Of a stretch of DNA of 64,000 nt, positions 17,798 to 25,762 are shown in pieces. The notes beneath the pieces are model-generated. The model was given only the letters and a program-made list of their open reading frames with translations. It had not been told where the DNA came from and searched no databases. Each line of letters opens with the position of its first letter. Positions within the stretch are counted from its first letter, which is position 1. Source of the DNA: Streptomyces cucumeris. Lineage in GTDB: Bacteria; Actinomycetota; Actinomycetes; Streptomycetales; Streptomycetaceae. The DNA lies in NCBI RefSeq assembly GCF_024295805.1, contig NZ_JANCLX010000001.1, positions 186,001-250,000 on the forward strand, in the 5' to 3' direction. Made by a program: the position numbers and the translations under genes.

Positions 17798-19141
17798 ATG
17801 CACCGTGAACCCGAGGCGTCGCTGGTCGGCGAGGAGTACGAGGTCGAGGTCGGCCCGGTGGCCCACGGCGGTCACTGCATCGCCCGCACCGAGGAGGGCC
17901 AGGTCCTCTTCGTCCGGCACGCCCTGCCCGGTGAGCGGGTCGTGGTCCGGGTCACCGAGGGTGAGACCGGCGCCCGCTTCCTGCGCGCCGACGCGGTGCG
18001 GGTGCTGGACGCCTCCAAGGACCGCGTCGAGGCTCCCTGCCCGTTCTCCGGACCGGGGCGCTGCGGCGGCTGCGACTGGCAGCACGCGGCCCCCGGCGCC
18101 CAGCGCAGGCTGAAGGCCGAAGTGATCACCGAGCAGCTGCACCGCCTGGCCGGACTCACCCCCGAGCAGGCCGGCTGGGACGGCACCGTCGAGCCCGCGC
18201 CGGGCGACAAGGTGGGCCGCGGCGAGGTGCCCGCCTGGCGCACCCGGGTGCAGTACGCCGTGGACGAGCAGGGCCGGCCCGGTCTGCGCCGCCACCGCTC
18301 GCACGAGGTGGAGCCGGTGGACCACTGTCTGATCGCGGCCCCCGGCGTCACCGAACTCGGTATCGAGAAGCGCGAATGGCCGCAGATCGAAACGGTGGAG
18401 GCGATCGCCGCCACCGGTTCCTCCGACCGTCAGGTCGTCCTCACCCCGCGGCCCGGCGGCAGGCTGCCGATCGTCGAACTCGACCGTCCCGTCTCCGTGC
18501 TCCGCGCCGCCGAGTCGCGCGGCCGGGACCGGGTCCGCCTGGTGCACCGCGTCCACGGCCGGCCCTTCGTCCGCGAGCGCGCCGCGGGCCGCACCTGGCG
18601 GGTCGGCGAGGGCGGCTTCTGGCAGGTCCACCCCAAGGCGGCGGATCTGCTGGTCGAGGCCGTGATGCAGGGTCTGATGCCGCGCAAGGGACACACCGCG
18701 CTCGACCTGTACTGCGGTGTCGGACTGTTCGCGGGCGCGCTGGCCGAACGGGTCGGTGAGACCGGCGCGGTGCTCGGCATCGAGTCCTCCAAGCGCGCGG
18801 TCGAGGACGCCCGTCACAACCTTCAGGACTTCGACCGGGTCCGCATCGAGCACGGCAAGGTCGAGCAGGTACTGCCCCGCACCGGTATCACCGAGGCCGA
18901 TCTGATCGTCCTGGACCCGCCCCGCGCGGGCGCCGGCAAGGAGACCGCGACCCGCCTCGCGGGCATGGGCCCGCGCCGCATCGCCTACGTCGCCTGCGAC
19001 CCGGCTGCCCTCGCCCGCGACCTGACGTACTTCGCCGCGGCGGGCTATGTCCCGCGCCGGATGCGGGCGTTCGACCTCTTCCCGGTGACGCATCATGTGG
19101 AGTGCGTGATGATCCTGGAGCCGCGCCGCGAGGACGGCTGA
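17798..19141 (+). CDS. TRAM-domain 5-methyluridine RNA methyltransferase (TrmA/RlmCD family)
   Basis: A 447-residue SAM-dependent enzyme that methylates uridine C5 in rRNA or tRNA. The N-terminal 60 residues form a TRAM domain; a cysteine cluster CPFSGPGRCGGC plus DHC suggests the iron-sulphur cluster of the family; then FWQVHPKAADLL, the SAM site LDLYCGVGLFAG, LDPPRAG and the nucleophile in YVACDPAAL. AGGAG precedes the ATG by eight bases. The long open frame upstream lies antisense-like in the permease and is ignored. The equivalent gene in mycobacteria (Rv2689c) has the same neighbours. Confidence 0.92.
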   Translation: MHREPEASLVGEEYEVEVGPVAHGGHCIARTEEGQVLFVRHALPGERVVVRVTEGETGARFLRADAVRVLDASKDRVEAPCPFSGPGRCGGCDWQHAAPGAQRRLKAEVITEQLHRLAGLTPEQAGWDGTVEPAPGDKVGRGEVPAWRTRVQYAVDEQGRPGLRRHRSHEVEPVDHCLIAAPGVTELGIEKREWPQIETVEAIAATGSSDRQVVLTPRPGGRLPIVELDRPVSVLRAAESRGRDRVRLVHRVHGRPFVRERAAGRTWRVGEGGFWQVHPKAADLLVEAVMQGLMPRKGHTALDLYCGVGLFAGALAERVGETGAVLGIESSKRAVEDARHNLQDFDRVRIEHGKVEQVLPRTGITEADLIVLDPPRAGAGKETATRLAGMGPRRIAYVACDPAALARDLTYFAAAGYVPRRMRAFDLFPVTHHVECVMILEPRREDG

Positions 19142-19289
19142 TCCGGGCACCCCGTCCGGTGGGCCGAAGGATGTAGTCCGCTTTCCCCCTCCAGCAGGAG
19201 CCCGGGCCCCGTACCGCCGGTGAGGATGAGAACGGGGCGGGCGCCGGCGTCGGGCGCGCCGTCCCGTTCGGATACGGGGGAGTGGGCAG

Positions 19290-20240
19290 ATGGCGGGATC
19301 TCATGTCGGCGGGAGCGGGGCCTCGGGTGCCGGGGCGCTGGGCCGGGCCCTGGTCGGTGGGCTCGTCATGGCGACGGCGCTGGGGGTGGGGACCGGGCTG
19401 GGTCCGGCCCTCGCTGATGTGGTGGGGGCGTCGGGGCTGGTGGCGCGACTGGTGCCGGCGGCCCTCGTCACGGCTCTCGCCCTTTCGCTGGTGGTCGTGG
19501 CGCACCGGGGGCGACCGTTCCGGCGGCTCGGGTTCGGCGGGCCCGGGGCGAGCGCGGTCGCCTTTCTGACCGGCGCGACGGTGACAGCCGTGGCGGCGGC
19601 GCTCGTGCTGGGTGCGGCGACGGCGGGGGGTCTGCTGCGCTGGTCGGATCCCGATCCCGGTGCGCTGGCCGGGTTCCTCGCCTCCAACGCGGTGGTCGCC
19701 CTGCTGCTGGAAGCCCTGCCGGAGGAGACCACACTGCGCGGCTACACCTGGATGTCGCTGCGCTCCCGGTTCGGAGGCAAGGGCGCCGCGCTGGCCACCA
19801 CGGCGGTGTTCCTGCTGGTCCCCGGGGTGTCAACGGTCGTGGCGGCCGGGGCCGCACGGCTGGTCGGACGGGACGCGGGGCCGATCGGTGTCGCGCCGGG
19901 CGGACAGGACCCGGTCGACTATCTCGTCCTGATCGTGGTCTTCGGGCTGACCCTGGTCGCGGCCCGGACGGCCCTGGCGCGGGCTCCGCTGTGGACCTCC
20001 ATCGGCGTCCATCTGGCCTTTCTGACCGTCAACCGGATCGCCCTGGAGGGCGACGGGCGTCACGCGGGCTGGTACGTCGAGCACGGCGCGGGGACCGCGG
20101 GTCTGCTGGTGCCGGTATATCTGCTGCTGGTCGCGGGCGTGTTCGCGCTGTGGGGACGGCGTACGCGACGGCGTCGCCGGGAGGGCGCGGCGCACGCGGC
20201 GGACATGCCCCGCCCGGGGGCGGTCTACGCGGTGCGCTGA
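19290..20240 (+). CDS. CPBP-family intramembrane metalloprotease-like protein
   Basis: A 316-residue protein with about eight hydrophobic helices. The CPBP motif EExxxR is present as E145-ETTLR150, and a later helix carries the expected His in WTSIGVHLAF. These glutamates and histidines are the presumed metal-binding and catalytic residues of the Rce1/CPBP superfamily. Substrates in streptomycetes are unknown. The gene is single, with a gap of about 150 bases before it and a convergent GntR gene 12 bases after it. Confidence 0.85.
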   Translation: MAGSHVGGSGASGAGALGRALVGGLVMATALGVGTGLGPALADVVGASGLVARLVPAALVTALALSLVVVAHRGRPFRRLGFGGPGASAVAFLTGATVTAVAAALVLGAATAGGLLRWSDPDPGALAGFLASNAVVALLLEALPEETTLRGYTWMSLRSRFGGKGAALATTAVFLLVPGVSTVVAAGAARLVGRDAGPIGVAPGGQDPVDYLVLIVVFGLTLVAARTALARAPLWTSIGVHLAFLTVNRIALEGDGRHAGWYVEHGAGTAGLLVPVYLLLVAGVFALWGRRTRRRRREGAAHAADMPRPGAVYAVR

Positions 20241-20252
20241 CGGGGCTTGGCG

Positions 20253-20927
20253 TCAGGCGGAGTCCGGCGCGTCGGGGCGTGCCCACTCGGCGCGGATATG
20301 GTGCAGATGTGCGCGCAGCAGGCTCTCCAGGCGGGCCGTGTCCCGCTCGGCGACGGCGGCCAGGATGGCGCGGTGCTCACCGGCCGCGGCGCCGAGCGAG
20401 CCGCGCGCGGCGAGCGCGTCCATGCCGTAGAGCCGGGTCCGGTCGCGCAAGGCGGCCACGGTATCGACAAGTCGACCGTTGCCGCCGAGTGCCAGCAGTT
20501 CGAGGTGGAACCGCCGGTCGGCGTCGAGAAGACGGGGCACGTCGCGGGCCTCGGCGGCGGCCTCGATCTCCTCCGCGATCGACTCAAGGCGGCGCAGGTC
20601 CTCCGGTCCGGTGTGGGCGGCGGCCTTGAGGGTGCCGGGGATCTCCAGGAAGAGCCGCATCTCGTGGATCTCGTCGAGGTCGTGCTCGCTCATCGGGACG
20701 ACGCGATAGCCACGGTTGCGAACGGGCTCCAGCAGCCCCTGGCTGACCAGCGTCAGCAGGGCCTCGCGCACCGGACTGCTGGAGACGCCGAGCCGGGTCG
20801 CCAGCGCCGCCGCCGAGTAGATGTCGCCGGGACGGATCTCACCGGAGACCAGGGCCTGCCGGACCATCGCGAGGATCTGGTCGCGCAGGCTGGTGCGGTG
20901 CAGCGGTGCGGATTCCGGTTCGGTCAC
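20253..20927 (-). CDS. GntR-family (FadR-type) regulator
   Basis: A 224-residue regulator with an N-terminal winged helix (LRDQILAMVRQALVSGEIRPGD, then ALATRLGVSSSPVREAL) and an all-helical FCD ligand domain whose metal-binding residues include Asp in RRFHLELL and His residues near the C-terminus. I chose the GTG at 20927, which has GGAG eight bases upstream; the frame stays open 50 codons further back across the likely operator, so a longer form is unlikely. It is divergent from the ornithine-cyclodeaminase-like gene and probably controls it and itself. Confidence 0.86.
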   Translation of the reverse strand: MTEPESAPLHRTSLRDQILAMVRQALVSGEIRPGDIYSAAALATRLGVSSSPVREALLTLVSQGLLEPVRNRGYRVVPMSEHDLDEIHEMRLFLEIPGTLKAAAHTGPEDLRRLESIAEEIEAAAEARDVPRLLDADRRFHLELLALGGNGRLVDTVAALRDRTRLYGMDALAARGSLGAAAGEHRAILAAVAERDTARLESLLRAHLHHIRAEWARPDAPDSA

Positions 20928-21026
20928 CTGGTGCCGCTCCTCTGCTGCGCCGCTGATCTGCCGGTATTCCACGGACCCTTGACGCCGGGGCGAGGGCGGT
21001 TGCATCGTACCCGGCACTGGTGGCCG

Positions 21027-21038
21027 GTAACCGGTTAC
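21027..21038. promoter_or_regulatory. GntR operator candidate GTAACCGGTTAC
   Basis: A perfect 12-bp palindrome in the divergent region, flanked on both sides by ACTGGT (21016-21021 and 21037-21042). It lies about 100 bases from the regulator start and 54 bases before the chosen start of the metabolic gene. Its placement suggests the binding site of the neighbouring GntR protein. Confidence 0.55.
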
Positions 21039-21091
21039 TGGTAGGCAACATGCTGTCCGAACCGTCAGCCGCCTCACGCCCCAGGGACGCC

Positions 21092-22042
21092 ATGCTGCAC
21101 TTCACCGCCGAGGACACCGTCCGTGCGCTGCCGTTCGACGCGCTGGTCCCCGCGCTGCGACAGGGCTTCGCCCGCGGTGCCCACACCCCGCCGCGCCACC
21201 ACCACACCCTGGACGAACGGAGTGACGCCACCCTGCTCCTGATGCCGTCGTGGACCCCGGGGACCTGGGCCGAGGGCGACTTCGTGGGCGTCAAGCTGGT
21301 CAACGTCTTCCCCCGGAACGCCGACCAGGGGCGTCCGGCGCTGTCCTCGGCCTACCTCCTCGCCAGCGCAGCCACCGGTGAGCACCTGGCGCTGATCGAC
21401 GGCAACGAGCTGACCCGGCGCCGCACGGTGGCCACCTCCGCGCTCGCCGCGTCCTACCTCGCCCGCCCGGACAGCGCGACCCTTCTGGTCATCGGCGCGG
21501 GCCACATCGCCCGTCTCGCGGCCGCCGCGTACCGCAGTGTGCTCGACATCCGGACCGTGCTCGTCCATGACCGCACCTCCGCACATGCCGAGCGGCTGGC
21601 AGGGCAGTTGCGCGCGGAGGGGATGGACGCGCGGGTGGCGCCGGACCGGGCCGAGGCGGTGGCCTCGGCCGATGTGATCAGCTGCGCGACGCTGGCCACC
21701 GAACCCCTGGTGCGCGGCGAATGGCTGCGCCCGGGCGCCCATCTCGATCTGATCGGCAGCTTCCGGCCCACCATGAGGGAGGCGGACGACACCTGCGTAC
21801 GGCGCGGTTCCGTCTACGTCGACACCCCCGTCGCGCTGGAGGAGTCCGGCGACCTGACCCAGCCGATCGCCTCCGGCGCGCTCGACCGGGACGGGGTGGT
21901 GGGCACCCTGCCGCAGCTGTGCCGGGAGGAGGTGTCAGGCCGCCGCGGCGGCGAGGAGATCACCGTGTTCAAGACCGTCGGCAGCGGACTCGCCGACCTG
22001 GCTGCGGCTGCCCTGGTCTACCGCGGGGCGACGGCCGGCTGA
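21092..22042 (+). CDS. Ornithine cyclodeaminase / mu-crystallin family protein
   Basis: A 316-residue NAD(P)-dependent enzyme. The family includes ornithine cyclodeaminase, ketimine (pyrroline-2-carboxylate) reductases and siderophore/ectoine enzymes; the substrate cannot be told here. Visible features are MLHFTAEDTVRALPFDALV at the N-terminus, the substrate-binding RRRTVATSALAASYLAR, the Rossmann motif VIGAGHIARLAAAAY and DLIGSFRPTMREAD. I chose the ATG at 21092 (AGGGA just upstream, family-like N-terminus); ATGs at 21050 and 21020 would add residues and the latter would cover the operator palindrome. Confidence 0.86.
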   Translation: MLHFTAEDTVRALPFDALVPALRQGFARGAHTPPRHHHTLDERSDATLLLMPSWTPGTWAEGDFVGVKLVNVFPRNADQGRPALSSAYLLASAATGEHLALIDGNELTRRRTVATSALAASYLARPDSATLLVIGAGHIARLAAAAYRSVLDIRTVLVHDRTSAHAERLAGQLRAEGMDARVAPDRAEAVASADVISCATLATEPLVRGEWLRPGAHLDLIGSFRPTMREADDTCVRRGSVYVDTPVALEESGDLTQPIASGALDRDGVVGTLPQLCREEVSGRRGGEEITVFKTVGSGLADLAAAALVYRGATAG

Positions 22043-22046
22043 GGCG

Positions 22047-22574
22047 TCACTGTGCCTCGTGCAGGGCGGTCCGCGCCGCGTCCACGAACACGGTCAGGGC
22101 CTCCCAGAACGGCCGGTAGGCGCTGTCGAAGCGGCCCGCCGCCTCCGTGTCCCCGGCGCGCATCGCGCCCAGCGCGCGGTGGAAGCGACCGGTCGACTTC
22201 TGCAGCGCGTTCGCCGCTGCGGCAGCGGCGGCCGGGCCCTCCAGCTCCACCACGCGGACGCAGCGGCGCAGCTTGCCGTACTCGTCGCGTTCGCGTTCTG
22301 CCAGTTCGTCCAGGACCGCGGGGCGGCGCCGGACCTCACCGGTCCGGTCGGCCGCGGACACCTCCCAGTACAACTCGCCCATACCGTGGGCCTGTTCGAT
22401 GAGGTCCAGATAGGCGGTGCGCCGGCTGTCGCGCAGCCGCTCCGCCCGCTGGGCGAGCGCCGCGGTGTCCGCCTGTATACGGGCCGCGCGGGTGTTGCCG
22501 CGGCTGGTGACCCAACTGGCCACGACGGCCGTGCCACCGGTGAGGGCGGCGATCCAGAAGGTGTTGTCAGCCAC
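22047..22574 (-). CDS. Hypothetical protein with one N-terminal membrane helix
   Basis: I do not recognise this 175-residue protein. It has a membrane segment at residues about 5-22 (TFWIAALTGGTAVVASWVTS) and is otherwise Arg/Ala-rich and helical, with a long coiled-coil-like stretch. It overlaps the end of the DUF402 gene by eight bases, so the two are co-translated. The GTG start is used because the upstream frame lies inside that gene. Only four bases separate its stop from the convergent gene. Confidence 0.65.
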   Translation of the reverse strand: MADNTFWIAALTGGTAVVASWVTSRGNTRAARIQADTAALAQRAERLRDSRRTAYLDLIEQAHGMGELYWEVSAADRTGEVRRRPAVLDELAERERDEYGKLRRCVRVVELEGPAAAAAAANALQKSTGRFHRALGAMRAGDTEAAGRFDSAYRPFWEALTVFVDAARTALHEAQ

Positions 22575-23118
22575 GGCCGTCCCGGGCCGCTGCCGTGCTC
22601 CCGGCGAGCAGGGCGTCGAACCCGCCCTCTCGCACCAGCCGTTCCAATTCGTCGAGCGCCTCACGGGCCCGTCCGGCGGCGGTCGGGTCGCGCTCGGTGA
22701 GTCCGCTCTCCAGGAACTCGTCCTCGTCCAGCCGTAGTACGGATGTCCGGTCGGCCGAGACCCACAGGTCCAGATCGAGGTCGGTGACGACCAGGGTGTC
22801 CGGCTCGACCTCGGTGGGCCGTGTGATGTCGCAGTACCAGCCCTTGAGCGCACCGGAGGCCGACCGGACTTCCTTGATCGCGTACCAGCGGTTGCGCCAG
22901 TAGTGCTCGGTGAAGACGTCACCGCTCTCGAAGCGGACGAAGCCGAAGTCGCGCACCGCCGCTCCGGCCCAGGGGGCGCGCACGGTCACCCGTACGCCGT
23001 CGTCGGCCACCACGGTGGCGGGGTAACGGACGTCGGGGCGAGGGTGTTTGACGAGTCTGACCGTGATCCCGCCGCCCGGTATCAGGGTGCCGGGCGTCGT
23101 GGTGTCCGTGCCGCTCAT
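22567..23118 (-). CDS. DUF402 (FomD-like/nucleoside diphosphatase fold) protein
   Basis: A 183-residue DUF402 protein with the family core FVRFESGDVFTEHYWRNRWYAI, WYCDITRP and the acidic VVTDLDLDLWV, whose Asp residues bind metal in characterised relatives such as FomD and Ntdp. Those relatives hydrolyse nucleotidyl or nucleoside-diphosphate substrates, so a phosphohydrolase role is likely. The ATG at 23118 has GGGGAG upstream; the frame remains open 40 codons further without conserved sequence. Confidence 0.85.
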   Translation of the reverse strand: MSGTDTTTPGTLIPGGGITVRLVKHPRPDVRYPATVVADDGVRVTVRAPWAGAAVRDFGFVRFESGDVFTEHYWRNRWYAIKEVRSASGALKGWYCDITRPTEVEPDTLVVTDLDLDLWVSADRTSVLRLDEDEFLESGLTERDPTAAGRAREALDELERLVREGGFDALLAGSTAAARDGRG

Positions 23119-23365
23119 GGTGGTTTCGCTCTCCCCGTGTCGGTCGTCGTGCTCTTGCTCGTACGTGTCGCGCGGCGCCCGGTGGGCCATGAGCTGTGGC
23201 CGTTCGGCGCCGGTGCCGCCGTCGAGCCTTTCGTACACGTGGTCACAGCGGCCACTCCATTTCCCTGGTCATCCGGCGGCTCAGAGTCATCTTCGGTAAC
23301 CGCCCTTATCCCCCGATGGTAGGAAGATACGGAAGGCGTAACGGTTCGCCGGTATATTCCAGGGA

Positions 23366-23371
23366 TATGTT
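23366..23371 (+). promoter_or_regulatory. -10 box TATGTT of a leaderless promoter
   Basis: TATGTT fits TANNNT and ends six bases before the ATG at 23378, in an unusually AT-rich patch (GGTATATTCCAGGGATATG). No ribosome binding site is present. The rest of the 260-base divergent gap to the DUF402 gene shows no other clear signal. Confidence 0.5.
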
Positions 23372-23377
23372 CCGGGC

Positions 23378-24550
23378 ATGAGCGCATCGGGGCTGCTGCC
23401 CAGGACCGAACTGCGGCCCATCGTCTCCGAGTTGAGGCTGTCGGCCTTCAAGAGGCACCGCCGTGCCTCCTTCTCGCTGGGTCCGCTGACCTTGATCTCC
23501 GGCCCCAGTGGCAGCGGCAAGTCCGGTGTGCTGGAGGCGTACGCGGCCCTCGGACGGCTCGCGGGCGGCGCCCGGCTCCCGGAGGTGTTCCGCGATCCGG
23601 CGGCGTACATCCCGCGCTGGGCGCGGCCGGACCGGCAGGGGCGGCGCGGCTTCCGGATCGGCTGCACGGTGGACGGCCCCGTCGGGCCGGTGCGGCTGGA
23701 CGTCGCCGTACAGGCCGAGCCCGAGTTGCGGATCGTGGGCGAGCGGCTGACCGGCGCGGGGGAGATCCTGCTGGAGACCGCGCTGCGCGACCCGGGGCGG
23801 CGCTGTGTCCAGGCGGCCTGGCACACCGCCGGGGCGGTCGCGGTCACCCGCGCGCCGCTGCCCGACGACCGGCTGGCCACCTCGCTGCTGCCGCTGCGGG
23901 TGGCGGGCACCACGGAGGGGCAGCGGCTGGCGCTGTCCGCCGCCGAGCAGGTGGTCATCGCGCTGCGTTCGGTCTTCCCCTGCGATCCGCGGCCGGAGCG
24001 GATGCGGGCACCGGCGCCGCCGCGCGACGGCCGGTTACGCGGCGGCTGCGAGAACCTGGCGGCGGTACTGCGGCGGACCAGCCGGGAGTGCGGCAGCCGC
24101 CACGCGGCGCTGGTCGCGGCGGTCCGGGCGGGCTGTGCGGGGCCGGTCGAGGGTCTGGTGACGGAGGGGTGCGCGGACGGGGTCGTGCGGGCCCTGCTGG
24201 AACAGGGCCCGCTGGGCTCCATGCCGGTGGAGCGGCTGGGGGACGGCGAGTTGCGGTACATCGCGCTCGCGCTGGTGCTGCTCACCGGGCCGGGGGTGCT
24301 GGCGGTGGACCCGGCGGCCGATGTGCTGCCCGCCCGCCAGGCGCTGACGGTGCTCGCGGACGGGTTCGACCGGTGCCTGGACCGGCGGCAGGCCCGGGAG
24401 CTGGTGGGGGTGGCGGCCCGGATGTGCGCACGGGGGCACATCCGGCTCGTCGGCACGGTCGGTGCGGTGGGGGCGGTGGGGGACCTGACGGGGGCGTTGG
24501 GGGGCGCCCCCGTCACGGTGGTAGACCTGGGGCGTGAGCGAGTCTCCTGA
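23378..24550 (+). CDS. AAA/SMC-like ATPase of unknown role
   Basis: A 390-residue protein with an N-terminal SMC/RecF-like start (ELRLSAFKRHRRASFSLGPLTLISG) and Walker A GPSGSGKS with Lys48. A signature-like GDGELRYIALALVLL and a Walker B-like LLTGPGVLAVDPA follow near residues 285-310, as in AAA_21/OLD-type ATPases. No nuclease or other domain is attached. Its last 17 bases overlap the MazG-like gene. It resembles single-domain ATPases common in streptomycetes; function is not known. Confidence 0.78.
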   Translation: MSASGLLPRTELRPIVSELRLSAFKRHRRASFSLGPLTLISGPSGSGKSGVLEAYAALGRLAGGARLPEVFRDPAAYIPRWARPDRQGRRGFRIGCTVDGPVGPVRLDVAVQAEPELRIVGERLTGAGEILLETALRDPGRRCVQAAWHTAGAVAVTRAPLPDDRLATSLLPLRVAGTTEGQRLALSAAEQVVIALRSVFPCDPRPERMRAPAPPRDGRLRGGCENLAAVLRRTSRECGSRHAALVAAVRAGCAGPVEGLVTEGCADGVVRALLEQGPLGSMPVERLGDGELRYIALALVLLTGPGVLAVDPAADVLPARQALTVLADGFDRCLDRRQARELVGVAARMCARGHIRLVGTVGAVGAVGDLTGALGGAPVTVVDLGRERVS

Positions 24551-25103
24551 GAGCCAGTCCCTGAACAGTCAGTCCCTGAAGAATCAGTCGCCGGATGGTC
24601 AGTCGCCCGGGAGCCAGCCGGTCGGCGGTCAGCCGGTCGGGAGTGGATCCCCGATGGGTGGGTCCCAGGCCGGCGGGTCCTCGACGAGCGGGTCCTCGAC
24701 GAGCGGGTCCGCCGTGGGCGCGGAGCCCACGGGCGGATCCGCGGGCGATGGGACCCGTCCGTCCGGGGGCCGCACCGACGGCCTCGACGTGGCGGGACTC
24801 CAGGGCAGACTGGCCGCGTTCGCGGCGGCACGCGACTGGCAGCAGTACCACACCCCCAAGAACCTGGCAGCGGCGCTGAGCGTCGAGGCGTCGGAGCTGG
24901 TGGAGATCTTCCAGTGGCTCACGCCGGAGCAGTCGGCGCGAGTGATGGAGGACGCGGAGCAGGCCGCCCGCGTCGAGGACGAGGTCGCCGATGTGCTGGC
25001 CTATCTGCTCCAGTTCTGCGAGGTGTTGGGGGTCGACGCACTCGCCGCGCTCTCCGCGAAGGTCGACCGCAATGAGGCACGATTCCCGGCGAAGGCCCCC
25101 TGA
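24534..25103 (+). CDS. MazG-like nucleotide pyrophosphohydrolase with a low-complexity N-terminal extension
   Basis: The catalytic core is residues 84-185, with metal-binding glutamates in SVEASELVEIFQW and ExxD in VEDEVADVLAY (E150, D153). This resembles the iMazG/DCTPP1 group that hydrolyses non-canonical or surplus (d)NTPs to NMPs. The first 83 residues are Ser/Gly/Gln-rich repeats, probably disordered; the DNA there has 15-bp tandem units at 24675-24704. The GTG start at 24534 is the only start giving an overlap with the upstream gene; a later start at Met41 would still leave a partial tail. Confidence 0.85.
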   Translation: MSESPESQSLNSQSLKNQSPDGQSPGSQPVGGQPVGSGSPMGGSQAGGSSTSGSSTSGSAVGAEPTGGSAGDGTRPSGGRTDGLDVAGLQGRLAAFAAARDWQQYHTPKNLAAALSVEASELVEIFQWLTPEQSARVMEDAEQAARVEDEVADVLAYLLQFCEVLGVDALAALSAKVDRNEARFPAKAP

Positions 25104-25113
25104 ACCCCGTCCG

Positions 25114-25215
25114 TCACTCTCGGTAGTGGCGAGGTTATCCACAACGCAACTGTTGTCAACAGATTCCTGAATTCCCCTAGCTTTTCGGCCTGTTAGTCAT
25201 CACTCTGGGTAGTGG
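25114..25215. repeat. Repeated 16-mer flanking a DnaA-box-like site and a palindrome
   Basis: TCACTCTCGGTAGTGG (25114-25129) recurs with one change at 25200-25215. Between them are TTATCCACA (25135-25143), identical to the E. coli DnaA box, the palindrome CTGTTG-T-CAACAG (25150-25162), and a possible promoter TTGTCA with TAGCTT (25178-25183, 19-base spacer). The arrangement lies upstream of the DUF6099 gene and is probably its control region. Confidence 0.5.
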
Positions 25216-25258
25216 AGGAGTGACGGGTGCGAGAAATCCGTTGAGAGGGGAGCGGGGC

Positions 25259-25744
25259 ATGGACGCGATGCGGCTGATCGGTGTCACGCGGCACGCCCTG
25301 GCCAAGGCCGGGAGTGTGCACGACATCGTGGCCGAAGCCTGGCAGGTCCAGGCACTGGCAGAGGCGGTCGGCGGATATTTCGTGGTCAGCGGCCCGGCGG
25401 CGGCGCGGGCCGAGGCGCGAGGGCTGTGCGAGGCGGGTGGCAGGGCGCGGGGCGCCCTCTTCCACCCCGCGTTGCACCACCCGGCGCTGCACAGCGGCGG
25501 CTTACGGGCGGCGCAGCTGTCGGAGGTGCGGGACCCCAAAGCGGTGCTGCTCGCGCTGGGGGACCTGCTGGCGGAGGCGGGGTTCGCCCTGGTGGGAGTG
25601 GCGTCCAACACCGAGGAGGAGGCGCTGTACTGGCAGTGCGTGGAGGCGATCGACGCGGCGGACGAGGCCAGGGACCGGGTGCACGGCATGCTCAGGCACC
25701 TCACGGTGCGGGAATGGAGCGGGGAGTGGGGCGGCGCGGCATGA
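25259..25744 (+). CDS. DUF6099 family protein
   Basis: A 161-residue soluble protein beginning MDAMRLIGVTRHALAKAG, which I recognise as the streptomycete DUF6099 family. The middle contains EARGLCEAGGRARG and several His residues (LFHPALHHPALHSGG). GGGGAGCG precedes the ATG at 25259; 13 further codons are open upstream but lack a good ribosome binding site. No function is known. Confidence 0.8.
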   Translation: MDAMRLIGVTRHALAKAGSVHDIVAEAWQVQALAEAVGGYFVVSGPAAARAEARGLCEAGGRARGALFHPALHHPALHSGGLRAAQLSEVRDPKAVLLALGDLLAEAGFALVGVASNTEEEALYWQCVEAIDAADEARDRVHGMLRHLTVREWSGEWGGAA

Positions 25745-25762
25745 CGAGGCAGGATGGAGTGC

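Noticed and set aside
25135-25143. TTATCCACA as part of a replication origin
   Set aside because: Only one box, no cluster, and no dnaA, dnaN or gyrB nearby; streptomycete oriC has many boxes.
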